Counted from the first letter of the stretch, positions 1 through 6,298 are shown. The stretch is DNA of 10,850 nt from Sedimentisphaerales bacterium (GCA_016932895.1 JAFGCA010000653.1:1-10850); one strand, 5' to 3'. Notes: generated by a model from the sequence alone, not told the origin. Program-made: numbers and translations.

Positions 1-136
1 GGAAACATTACCCGGCCTTAAAAGTCACGCGGGCCCAATGGAGAAACCAACATGCCGCTTAACGGACCGCCATTCGTGACTGTCCCTCTTATTCGTTCCT
101 TGCGCTCTTGGCGCTCTTGGCGAGAGGGTATTTGGT

Positions 137-153
137 CGCGGCCGAAGGCCGCG
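137..153. repeat. perfect GC-rich hairpin
   Basis: CGCGGCC, loop GAA, GGCCGCG: a seven-base-pair perfect stem with a three-base loop. No T-run follows on either side, so it is not a standard intrinsic terminator. It may be a REP-like palindrome inside the repeat mosaic. Confidence 0.5.
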
Positions 154-272
154 CTGGGTTCATCTGTCGTTCCATGTAGAATCTCGTCGTTCGTATCTCC
201 GTTTCTTCGTGGCTTTGTGCCTTTGTGTGAGAATCCTCCCGTTTCGGTTGAAATCCGTCGTCCGTGACCCGT

Positions 273-308
273 GAGATTGCCGCGTCGCTTCGCTTCTCGC
301 AATGACAG
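273..308 (+). repeat. dispersed repeat, copy 1 (HCEERSDEAI-type)
   Basis: A 36-base segment starting GAGATTGC and ending CTCGCAATGACAG matches 32 of 36 positions with 8494-8529, in the same orientation and about 8.2 kb away. Read on the opposite strand, the family classically translates as CHCEERSDEAIS, a string I remember from many spurious bacterial annotations. This copy is a single arm; I see no matching inverted arm beside it. Confidence 0.8.
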
Positions 309-312
309 AATC

Positions 313-390
313 AAATCCGTGTAAATCTCGCGTAAATCCGTGTCTACACAGGTCTTATCAGCGTTCATCCGCGTTCATCTGCGGTTCCAT
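313..390 (+). repeat. NADER-type repeat segment with internal doublets
   Basis: AAATCCGTGT occurs at 313-322 and 334-343, and GCGTTCAT at 361-368 and 371-378, followed by CTGCGGTTCCAT. On the minus strand this reads as MNADER/NADK-like peptide, again a familiar spurious translation of dispersed repeats. It directly abuts the 273-308 element, so two repeat families sit end to end. Confidence 0.55.
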
Positions 391-459
391 ATCCGTAATC
401 TCGTAGACAGCCGGCGGGGCAGGCCCGGCGCTACCCCGGCGAAAAGGCGAGGTTTTTCC

Positions 460-488
460 TTGACAGGTGGAGAGGAGTCTGATATTTA
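460..488 (+). promoter_or_regulatory. sigma70-like promoter upstream of repeat array
   Basis: A perfect TTGACA at 460-465 is followed by a 17-base spacer and TATTTA at 483-488, with an extended -10 TGA at 480-482. The -10 hexamer itself is poor (three of six consensus bases), but the perfect -35, ideal spacing and TGn support it. No gene follows for about 700 bases; the first downstream sequence is the AAACRAASCCAAT repeat array. It may drive an untranslated transcript or simply be part of the repeat unit. Confidence 0.4.
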
Positions 489-586
489 TAGAACCAATGC
501 AATGAGACGGACAGGAAGCAGGAGGCCGCGGAATGATACGTGGCAAATCGGAAATCACAACCCCTCGTCGCCCCGGCGGGTGCGCC

Positions 587-975
587 AAACGAACCCAATC
601 GGGACCGGCCGCACGCGCCACAGAGACCACCGGACCAGCAGGTGCGCTAAACGAACCCAATTTGGGCGTTTCCGGGCCAGGAGCGGGGTCCCGATGGCAA
701 ACAAAGCCAATCGGCGCGGGCGCGAAGCCGCGATTGGGGATTCGGGGAGGTGGGGGCACCGAATATCAAACAAAGCCAATCTGCCCGGGTCCTGGTGGAC
801 CCAGGAAATGCGAAATCCTAAGCTCTAAACCCTAAACAAATTCCAAATGCGAATGATCGAGACATCGGAAATGCAAAACAAAGCCAATTTGGGCGCGAGG
901 CGCGCGATTGGGGGTTGGAGATTGGGGGTTGGGGATTTGCGCCCGTGGGGGCGCGGAATGTCAAACGAACCCAAT
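587..975 (+). repeat. six-copy AAACRAASCCAAT interspersed array
   Basis: The 13-mer occurs in two forms. AAACGAACCCAAT is at 587-599, 649-661 and 963-975; AAACAAAGCCAAT is at 699-711, 768-780 and 876-888. All are on the same strand. Three of them (copies at 649, 876, 963) continue with TT, two of these into TTGGGCG. Start-to-start distances are 62, 50, 69, 108 and 87, so this is not a regular CRISPR-like or tandem array. Segments between copies are GC-rich and differ from each other. Translations give the NKAN / NEPN / NPI strings common in planctomycete hypothetical proteins (from memory). No coding signal supports any of the frames. Confidence 0.8.
906..937 (+). repeat. 14-bp tandem repeat, G-rich
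   Basis: GATTGGGGGTTGGA at 906-919 is followed immediately by GATTGGGGGTTGGG at 920-933 and a partial GATT, giving about 2.3 units. With the further G-run at 947-951 there are four runs of four or five G on the plus strand, with loops of 9, 2 and 12 bases. A G-quadruplex is possible but the loops are long. Confidence 0.6.
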
Positions 976-999
976 TTCGCTGCCGGGCAGGAGGCACTG

Positions 1000-1082
1000 C
1001 GGAGACACCGAGAGCACGCGGACGCACATAACTGCATCTCTGGCCAGCATTTACATTTCACCCTCCGTGTGCTCTGCGTCTT
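1000..1082. repeat. inverted-repeat element
   Basis: AGAGCACGCGG at 1011-1021 pairs with CCGTGTGCTCT at 1065-1075 (10 of 11 positions), around a 43-base centre. Similarity extends weakly outwards (GCGGAGACACCG against GCGTCTT). The flanking words (GGAGACACCGAGAGCAC and CTCCGTGTGCTCTGCG) belong to a repeat family whose translation reads TEDTE/HRE-like, from memory. It ends just before the promoter of the sialidase-like gene. Confidence 0.5.
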
Positions 1083-1116
1083 GTACGTTAAGAGAACCAG
1101 TGTTTTGCGGTAGATA

Positions 1117-1125
1117 TGGTATGAT
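1117..1125 (+). promoter_or_regulatory. extended -10 promoter for the sialidase-like gene
   Basis: TATGAT at 1120-1125 (five of six consensus bases) is preceded by TGG at 1117-1119, forming an extended -10. No good -35 is found 16 to 18 bases upstream. The start codon at 1188 would give an untranslated leader of about 55 bases. Confidence 0.35.
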
Positions 1126-1142
1126 GCGGGTCGTTGGAGTTC

Positions 1143-1164
1143 CTGCGGCCTCTGGAGGCGGCAG
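1143..1164 (+). promoter_or_regulatory. hairpin in 5' leader of the sialidase-like gene
   Basis: CTGCGGCCTC (1143-1152) and GAGGCGGCAG (1155-1164) are complementary at nine of ten positions, leaving a loop of about four bases once the innermost pair opens. The hairpin lies between the proposed -10 box and the Shine-Dalgarno at 1176-1179. It could stabilise the leader or influence initiation. It has no T-run, so termination is unlikely. Confidence 0.35.
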
Positions 1165-1175
1165 TCAAGTTAAGT

Positions 1176-1179
1176 GAGG
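1176..1179 (+). promoter_or_regulatory. ribosome binding site deciding the start at 1188
   Basis: GAGG lies eight bases before ATG 1188. The frame stays open upstream to a TTG at 1134, but only the ATG has this spacing and places a hydrophobic signal peptide at the N-terminus. Confidence 0.6.
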
Positions 1180-1187
1180 GTAGGAAA

Positions 1188-2405
1188 ATGGTACGATTCT
1201 TTTTCGCATGCTTTTCCGTCATCTTCAGCCTGTTTCCCGGCGGTATCGGTCGGTGCGGGGAGGTTCCGGGAGTTGTGGTCAATTATATGCCGGCTTCTTC
1301 AGGGGTATATCTGGGGTCGCCTGGGATTGCGGTTCTTCCCGACGGGGTGTATGTGGCCAAGCATGACGAGTTCGGGCCCCGCTCGACGGAGCGTGGCGTG
1401 GCGATTACGCAGGTTCACCGGTCGGCCGATCGCGGGGCGACGTGGTCGCATCTGGCGACGGTGGAGAACATGTACTGGGCCAGCATTTTCGCCCACCGGG
1501 GCTCGCTCTACCTGCTGGGCACGAGCCGGTACCACGGCCGCGCGGTGATCAGCCGGTCCGAGGACGGCGGCAGGACGTGGTCGGTGCCGAAGGACCGACG
1601 CTCCGGCCTGCTCCTGGACGACGCGAAGTTCCACTGCGCCCCGGTCCCGGTGACGGTCCACGGCGGGCGAATCTGGCGGGCGATGGAGGACGCCGAGGGG
1701 CCGGGCGGCTGGGGCGGGCATTTCCGCGCGTTCATGATGTCGGCGCCCGTCGATGCGGACCTGCTAAACGCCGCCAACTGGACCGCCAGCAACCGTCTCG
1801 CCCGAGGCACAGGCTGGCTGGGCGGCAAGTTCAACGGCTGGCTCGAGGGCAACGCCGTGGCGACGCCGGAAGGCGGGATCGTCAATATCCTGCGCGTGGA
1901 CTATCGCCCCGAAGGCGGCAAGGCAGCCGTGATCCAGATCGGCCCGGATGGCAAAAACGCGGCCTTCGACGCGGAAACCGGCTTCATCGACTTTCCCGGC
2001 GGCTGCAAGAAATTCACGATCCGGTTCGACCCGGTCTCGAAGATGTACTGGACGCTGTCCAATCCCGTTCTGCCGCACCACCGGGGCGGCAACCCCGAGC
2101 GCGTGCGAAACGCCGTCGCCCTGATGCGCTCGAAAACGCTGCGCCACTGGCAACTCCGCTGCATCCTGCTGTACCACAGTGACACGAGCAAGCACGGATT
2201 CCAGTACGTGGACTGGCTGTTCGACGGGCCGGACATCATCGCGGCCTCGCGCACCGCCTTCGGAGAGGGCCAGCGCGCCGCACACAATCAGCACGACGCG
2301 AATTACCTCACGTTCCACCGGTTCCAGGGCTTCCGCACGCTGGCGATGGCGGACTCGGCCGACGGCGCGAGGCCGGGACAGAGCGCGTGGCAGCCGTCGC
2401 CATGA
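1188..2405 (+). CDS. secreted sialidase-like BNR/Asp-box protein
   Basis: The 405-residue product begins with a signal peptide (hydrophobic stretch at residues 3-16, likely cleavage near residue 24). Two Asp-box motifs (S-x-D-x-G-x-T-W) are clear: SADRGATW at residues 79-86 and SEDGGRTW at 124-131. These mark the six-bladed beta-propeller of the sialidase superfamily. Other family-style segments are SPGIAVLPDG near 44-53, WLEGN around 218-222, HGFQYVDW at 336-343 and DANYLTFHR at 370-378. Known members cleave terminal sialic acid from glycans, but many Asp-box homologues in Planctomycetota lack tested activity. I cannot place the arginine triad, so enzyme function is inferred and true substrate is open. 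It is transcribed towards the convergent gene at 2489-4090, with 83 bp between, and probably acts in the periplasm or outside the cell. Confidence 0.82.
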   Translation: MVRFFFACFSVIFSLFPGGIGRCGEVPGVVVNYMPASSGVYLGSPGIAVLPDGVYVAKHDEFGPRSTERGVAITQVHRSADRGATWSHLATVENMYWASIFAHRGSLYLLGTSRYHGRAVISRSEDGGRTWSVPKDRRSGLLLDDAKFHCAPVPVTVHGGRIWRAMEDAEGPGGWGGHFRAFMMSAPVDADLLNAANWTASNRLARGTGWLGGKFNGWLEGNAVATPEGGIVNILRVDYRPEGGKAAVIQIGPDGKNAAFDAETGFIDFPGGCKKFTIRFDPVSKMYWTLSNPVLPHHRGGNPERVRNAVALMRSKTLRHWQLRCILLYHSDTSKHGFQYVDWLFDGPDIIAASRTAFGEGQRAAHNQHDANYLTFHRFQGFRTLAMADSADGARPGQSAWQPSP

Positions 2406-2488
2406 CGCCGACGCTGCCGCCCCGCCGCCGGCGGACGCTTGCGTGCCCAGTCGGGTGTATCGCCGATGCCGGTGTCCGCGCCGGGGGC

Positions 2489-4090
2489 TTACGGACAGAG
2501 GCGGATATTGTCGATGTACAGCACGTCTCTTTTCTCGACCTCCTGGCCCGAGGGGGTCCCGTCGCCGGTGCCGATGGTCAGCTTCTTGATGGCGGTCAGG
2601 TCCAGGCCCGCGGCGGCGAGTTCCGACAGCGCGATGCCATCCCAGACGCGCCACGGCACGGACTGCACGGCATACCGGAGCGGATGATCGACGGTGGCCT
2701 GGTTGCCCGCGGCGTCCTCGATGCGCAGGTACATCTGCTGCTCGACGTTATCGTTGTGGCCCCGGAAATCCAGCGCCAGCGTGGCCACGCCCTGGATCGT
2801 CCAGTCCTGGGCCTCGTCGAACGTCTGCGTGGCCTCGGTGAAGAAGGGCTCGTACTGGTTCTCGAACTCGAAACGCATCGCCTTGGCGCCTTCGACCTTC
2901 TGGCCCGTCTCGAGGAAGATGTACGTGTACGGCGTGCCCTGAGCGTTGGGCGGGATGTTGTGGGGCCAGGCGGCGGCGATCTCCTCATTGTCCGCGTAGG
3001 ACTCGAAGTTGTCGACCGGCACATAGTCGGGGGTCGTGAACTGCCACGTGTGTCCCGTCACGGCGCCGCTGGGGCCGACCTGATCGACGCGCCACTGGTA
3101 GGTCGTGTCGAGCTCCAGCACGCCGGGGTCGTAGGCGGCGCCGGTCGGAGCCGGGTCGACCATCTGGAGATCGCCCGCGGCGCCAAACCAGAGTTGACGC
3201 CCCGTGGCATACGCGGCCTCGGTCCAACTGAGGTCCGTCAGTACCGAAACCCCCGTCGCGCCGTGGGCCGGGCTCGGGACCACCGCGGCCGGACCGTCCG
3301 AGGCCGAGAAAACGTCGTCCCACGTCAGATAGAAGCCGGCCGGCTCTTCGTTCTCGTTCTGGGCGAAGATACCGCTGATACCCTCGGTGAAGACCTCGTC
3401 GTTGACCTCCGGGTCTTCCCACGGGTCGTTGCCATTGGTGTCGATCATCGTGGGCGTCCGGGCCACCAGAGGGCCGCCCTTGTACTCGTAGAGACTTCCG
3501 GTGACGTAGACCGGGCCCGAACCGACCACGTCCAGCTCGGCGTAGTAGCTGCGGTCGTTCGCCAGGTTGGGGATGACCGCCTCGATATCCTGCCGCATGA
3601 TGTTCTGGTTCATGACGACCTTTTCCAGGTCGATCCTGAGGTTGGCCGGACCGTCCTCATAGTTGATGTGCAGGATATAGCAGTTGGCCACGAAGCCGGG
3701 CGCCACACCCGTTACGCTGCCGTCCGGATCGATGAAGTAGCTGGCGCGGGCGAGAAAACCGTAATAGCTGTGCGACGCGTCGCCGGTCGCGTTGATCACG
3801 GCGCCAACACGCACATCCTTGAACTTCTCCTCACTGCCGAAGCCCGCTCCGAAGGCCGCGCCACCGACGCCGACGGAGGTGGTTTCCTCAAAAACCATGT
3901 AGTCGTTCCCGTCTACACCGGCCCTGATCGGCTGTACGAACGTGCCCGTGATATCGGGGAACGCGGGGAACTGCCACGTCGCCAGGTCGAAATCGCCGTC
4001 GTTGAACGAGTCGGCCCAGTTGGCGTAGCCCACTCCCGTCAGGACGCACAGAGTCGCCAGGGCCACAGTGATTCTGCTCAATCTGTTCAT
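2489..4090 (-). CDS. secreted modular surface protein with Fn3-like and C-terminal jelly-roll modules
   Basis: The 533-residue product starts with a signal peptide (residues 1-23, cleavage after GYA). Residues 24-265 form a beta-rich N-terminal region (starts NWADSFNDG, ends YLTWDDVFSASD) resembling laminin-G or concanavalin-like ectodomains. A fibronectin-III/Ig-like module spans roughly 270-353 (PSPAHGATGV; TTYQWRVDQVG; HTWQFTT). The C-terminal part, about 355-533 (VDNFESYAD; RFEFENQ; LRIEDAAGN; AIKKLTIGTGDG; LYIDNIRL), resembles the carbohydrate-binding-like jelly-roll common on secreted planctomycete proteins. No catalytic motif is visible, so binding or scaffolding is more likely than catalysis. 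ATG 4090 is chosen because AGGAG lies seven bases before it and the signal peptide begins there; the frame stays open further upstream without such support. There is no PEP-CTERM or LPXTG-type sorting tail; it ends at CP. It is divergent from the glycosidase gene, suggesting joint control. Confidence 0.8.
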   Translation of the reverse strand: MNRLSRITVALATLCVLTGVGYANWADSFNDGDFDLATWQFPAFPDITGTFVQPIRAGVDGNDYMVFEETTSVGVGGAAFGAGFGSEEKFKDVRVGAVINATGDASHSYYGFLARASYFIDPDGSVTGVAPGFVANCYILHINYEDGPANLRIDLEKVVMNQNIMRQDIEAVIPNLANDRSYYAELDVVGSGPVYVTGSLYEYKGGPLVARTPTMIDTNGNDPWEDPEVNDEVFTEGISGIFAQNENEEPAGFYLTWDDVFSASDGPAAVVPSPAHGATGVSVLTDLSWTEAAYATGRQLWFGAAGDLQMVDPAPTGAAYDPGVLELDTTYQWRVDQVGPSGAVTGHTWQFTTPDYVPVDNFESYADNEEIAAAWPHNIPPNAQGTPYTYIFLETGQKVEGAKAMRFEFENQYEPFFTEATQTFDEAQDWTIQGVATLALDFRGHNDNVEQQMYLRIEDAAGNQATVDHPLRYAVQSVPWRVWDGIALSELAAAGLDLTAIKKLTIGTGDGTPSGQEVEKRDVLYIDNIRLCP

Positions 4091-4097
4091 CGTTGTT

Positions 4098-4102
4098 CTC
4101 CT
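4098..4102 (-). promoter_or_regulatory. ribosome binding site of the modular surface protein
   Basis: On the minus strand GAGAGGAG ends seven bases before ATG 4090. It fixes the start there rather than at in-frame starts up to 4348. Confidence 0.7.
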
Positions 4103-4211
4103 CTCAAAAGACATGATGATTCGAAACGGAAAAAGGGCGCGCACCAGTGACGCACACCCCAGATGTGACAAAACGACCGTGGATTTGCATGGCGAGTCCT
4201 CCTTCGTCTGA

Positions 4212-4227
4212 TGAGTCGGCAGACTCA
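4212..4227. promoter_or_regulatory. palindrome TGAGTC-GGCA-GACTCA, possible operator
   Basis: Perfect six-base arms (4212-4217 and 4222-4227) flank a four-base centre. It lies immediately downstream of the minus-strand promoter at 4234-4262, at about +1 to +16 of that transcript. This fits an operator or a 5'-end RNA hairpin. The regulator is not known. Confidence 0.4.
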
Positions 4228-4233
4228 CACCAC

Positions 4234-4262
4234 AATATATTTTACTGGTCCGGGCCCGGCAA
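4234..4262 (-). promoter_or_regulatory. sigma70-like promoter with symmetric -10, divergent spacer
   Basis: On the minus strand, TTGCCG (4262-4257, four of six consensus) is followed by a 17-base spacer and TATATT (4239-4234, five of six). It would drive the surface-protein gene with a leader of about 137 bases. The -10 lies inside the palindrome AATATATT (4234-4241), so TATATT is also read on the plus strand at 4236-4241, pointing towards the glycosidase gene. The plus-strand reading has no recognisable -35. Confidence 0.45.
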
Positions 4263-4316
4263 ATCAAGGGGTAGCCCCAAAATGCAGTCGAAAAACGCCC
4301 GGCAATATGGCACACT

Positions 4317-4348
4317 ATGGGCCGTCCGGGCCAATATTTCGGGCCCAT
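4317..4348 (+). promoter_or_regulatory. inverted repeat in 5' leader of the glycosidase gene
   Basis: ATGGGCC (4317-4323) and GGCCCAT (4342-4348) are perfect inverted arms around 18 bases that contain a further CCGGGCC. It sits 25 bases before the start codon and just ahead of the Shine-Dalgarno. It could be a leader hairpin or a protein-binding site. The spacer 4091-4373 is otherwise gene-free. Confidence 0.35.
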
Positions 4349-4360
4349 GCGTCACAGGAA

Positions 4361-4365
4361 AGGAG
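4361..4365 (+). promoter_or_regulatory. ribosome binding site of the glycosidase gene
   Basis: AAAGGAG ends eight bases before ATG 4374. This and the signal peptide that follows decide against the in-frame start at 4317. Confidence 0.7.
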
Positions 4366-4373
4366 CGACCGAA

Positions 4374-6269
4374 ATGAGAAGTCATCCTGCGAGCGTGAAA
4401 AGCGTGGAGCGAGCCCTGATCGTCGCGAGTGTACTGGGTCTGAGCCTGGCGCTGCCGGTCGACAGCCTGGCTCAAATCCCAACTGTAACCGCGGAGAACG
4501 AGGCGCTGTCGGTTTCCCTGGACGAGGCCGGGAAGCTGTCCGTCCTGGACAAGCGCACCGGCCGACGGTGGGGCCAGGAGACGTCGATGCACGGCCGGAT
4601 CACCATGGCCAAGGGCCGCGGCAGAGACATACGGGCCGTGTGGCACGACACGGGCCTGGACCTCGACGTCCGCATGCACGTGCAGTTGGACGAAGCGGGG
4701 CCCGAGATCACCGTGGCGCTGGCGGCTGAGGGAAAACTGAAACGGTCGCTGGGCTTTCCCCACCCCTTCGTCACGGCGCCGGGAACGCACCTGGTGGTGC
4801 CGATGAACGAGGGGATTTCGTATCCGGTGGACGACGAGACGGTGGACCCGCGCTGGCTCGTCGCCTACGGCGGGCACGGCATCTGCATGCCCTTCTGGGG
4901 CGCGACCGACGGAGGAGCGGGCTACATGGCGATCGCCGAGACGCCGGACGACGCCGCGATTCACATCACCCGTCTCGCCGGCCGGCTCTGCATCGCCCCC
5001 AAATGGGACAGCCAGAAAGGCGCGTTCGGATACACGCGGAAGCTCCGCTACGTCTTCCTCGACCAGGGCGGGCACGTCGCCATGTGCAAACGCTATCGTG
5101 CCTACGCCAAAGAGACCGGCCTGCTCAAAACGCTCGCGGAAAAACGGGCGGACAACCCTGATGTGGACCTGCTCATCGGCGCCGTCAACGTCTGGTGCTG
5201 GGAACGGGACGCGCTGGGCATCGCGGGCGATATGAAGTCGCGCGGCATCGAGAGGATCCTCTGGAGCCACCGCGAGAGTCCCGACGTGATCGCCGCGATG
5301 AACGAGATGGGCGGAATTCTGACCAGCCGGTACGACATCTACCAGGACCTGATGGACCCGAACGTCGTGGCCGAGCAACTGAGCAGCGTTCACCCCGACT
5401 GGACACAGGCGGCCTGGCCCGACGATATCATGATCGACGCCAAGGGCGAACCGCGCAAAGGCTGGCAAGTCAGGGGCAGGGACGGAAAGATGTACCCCTG
5501 CGCCGTGCTCTGTGACAAACAGGCGGTCAAGTATGCCCGGCAGCGCGTGCCCGCCGAGCTCAAGACACACCCGTACAGGTGCCGCTTCATCGACACCACC
5601 ACGGCCTCGCCCTGGCGCGAGTGCTATCATCCGGACCATCCGATGACCCGCAGCGACAGCCGGCACTGGAAAATGCGACTGCTCGGCTACATGTCCGAGG
5701 AAGCGAAGCTTGTCACCGGCAGCGAGACCGGACACGACGCGGCGGTGCCTTTCGTGCACTACTTCGAAGGCATGCTGAGCCTGGGCCCCTACCGCGTGCC
5801 CGACGCCGGACGCAACATGCGCAAAATCTGGACCCAAGTCCCCGACCGCGTCGCCCGGTACCAGCTCGGACACAAGTATCGCCTGCCCCTGTGGGAGCTG
5901 GTCTATCACGATTGCGTCGTGGCGCAGTGGTACTGGGGCGACTACAACAACAAGCTGCCCAGTCTGTGGGACAAGCGCGATCTCTTCAACATCCTCTACG
6001 GGACGCCGCCCATGTTCATGTTCACGCGCGAGTATTGGCAGCAGAACCGGGACCGCTTCGTTCAGAGCTACAACGACGTCTGCACGGTCGCCCGGGCCGT
6101 CGGCTACGCCGAGATGACCGACCACAAGTTCCTCACCTTCGACCGCAACATCCAGCAGACCCGCTTTGCCAACGGTGTAGTCGTGACGGTGAATTTCGGG
6201 CCCAAGCCGTTCGACCTTCCCGACGGAACGACGCTGGGGCCGATGGATTACCACGTCGCCGGCAGGTAG
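4374..6269 (+). CDS. secreted glycoside hydrolase, GH101/GH129-like
   Basis: The 631-residue product has a signal peptide (basic N-region, hydrophobic 14-28, cleavage near SLA at 31-33). Residues 35-230 look like an N-terminal beta-sandwich (LSVSLDEAGKLSVLDKRTG; GFPHPFV; DPRWLVAYGGHG). From about 235 to 560 there are TIM-barrel-like segments. Key motifs are FIDTTTAS with D407, TGSETGHD with E451, and HYFEGMLSLGPYRVPDAGR. Spacing of D407 and E451 (44) is close to the nucleophile and acid/base of the GH129 enzyme NagBb (D435/E478, from memory); GH101 endo-alpha-N-acetylgalactosaminidases share this core. A likely role is removing alpha-linked GalNAc-type sugars outside the cytoplasm. C-terminal 585-631 is a small beta domain (ANGVVVTVNFGPKPF). 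A DUF5696-type or other uncharacterised glycosidase group is the main alternative. Being a hydrolase is fairly likely; the substrate is not established. Convergent with the esterase-like gene. Confidence 0.65.
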   Translation: MRSHPASVKSVERALIVASVLGLSLALPVDSLAQIPTVTAENEALSVSLDEAGKLSVLDKRTGRRWGQETSMHGRITMAKGRGRDIRAVWHDTGLDLDVRMHVQLDEAGPEITVALAAEGKLKRSLGFPHPFVTAPGTHLVVPMNEGISYPVDDETVDPRWLVAYGGHGICMPFWGATDGGAGYMAIAETPDDAAIHITRLAGRLCIAPKWDSQKGAFGYTRKLRYVFLDQGGHVAMCKRYRAYAKETGLLKTLAEKRADNPDVDLLIGAVNVWCWERDALGIAGDMKSRGIERILWSHRESPDVIAAMNEMGGILTSRYDIYQDLMDPNVVAEQLSSVHPDWTQAAWPDDIMIDAKGEPRKGWQVRGRDGKMYPCAVLCDKQAVKYARQRVPAELKTHPYRCRFIDTTTASPWRECYHPDHPMTRSDSRHWKMRLLGYMSEEAKLVTGSETGHDAAVPFVHYFEGMLSLGPYRVPDAGRNMRKIWTQVPDRVARYQLGHKYRLPLWELVYHDCVVAQWYWGDYNNKLPSLWDKRDLFNILYGTPPMFMFTREYWQQNRDRFVQSYNDVCTVARAVGYAEMTDHKFLTFDRNIQQTRFANGVVVTVNFGPKPFDLPDGTTLGPMDYHVAGR

Positions 6270-6298
6270 GTTACGCGTGGGTTGAGAACCCGCCCTAC
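6266..6298. terminator. hairpin between convergent genes
   Basis: GTGGGTT (6277-6283), loop GAG, AACCCGC (6287-6293) gives seven pairs with one G-U. An outer stem of GTAGG (6266-6270) and CCTAC (6294-6298) stacks on it, separated by a six-base bulge on one side only. It spans the stop codon of the glycosidase gene and lies 20 bases from the stop of the esterase-like gene. Placement between two converging genes suggests a shared terminator, but there is no T-tract on either strand. Confidence 0.4.

Larger units (their letters stand above)
1..1116. other. gene-free mosaic of dispersed repeats
   Basis: No believable gene lies here. Open frames exist on both strands, but their translations are low-complexity and none is preceded by a convincing ribosome binding site and signal or domain. 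The DNA is instead a patchwork of short motifs: tandem GCGCTCTTG at 102-119, a perfect GC hairpin at 137-153, CTTTGTG doubled at 213-227, a GAGATTGC...CTCGCAATGACAG element at 273-308, AAATCCGTGT and GCGTTCAT doublets at 313-378, six AAACRAASCCAAT copies at 587-975, a 14-bp tandem at 906-937 and an inverted-repeat element around 1000-1082. Translations of such segments (HKGTK, NADER, HCEERSDEAI and NKAN-like strings) are, from memory, recurrent spurious hypothetical proteins in planctomycete and other environmental genomes. Their function is unknown. Confidence 0.75.

Noticed and set aside
587..975. CRISPR array
   Set aside because: The repeated unit is only 13 bases, spacing varies from 50 to 108, and no cas gene is visible.
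18..1113. Several open frames of 60 to 160 codons in the left region
   Set aside because: They overlap one another, consist of repeat translations (NKAN, HKGTK, NADER-like strings), and lack ribosome binding sites or domains.
2406..2488. Terminator between the convergent sialidase-like and surface-protein genes (CCGCC-GCC-GGCGG at 2422-2434)
   Set aside because: Only five base pairs, no T-run on either strand, and such GC palindromes are expected in this composition.
4091..4348. N-terminal extension of the surface protein up to 4348
   Set aside because: It would bury the signal peptide at residue 87 and cross the proposed promoter. AGGAG at the right spacing precedes ATG 4090.
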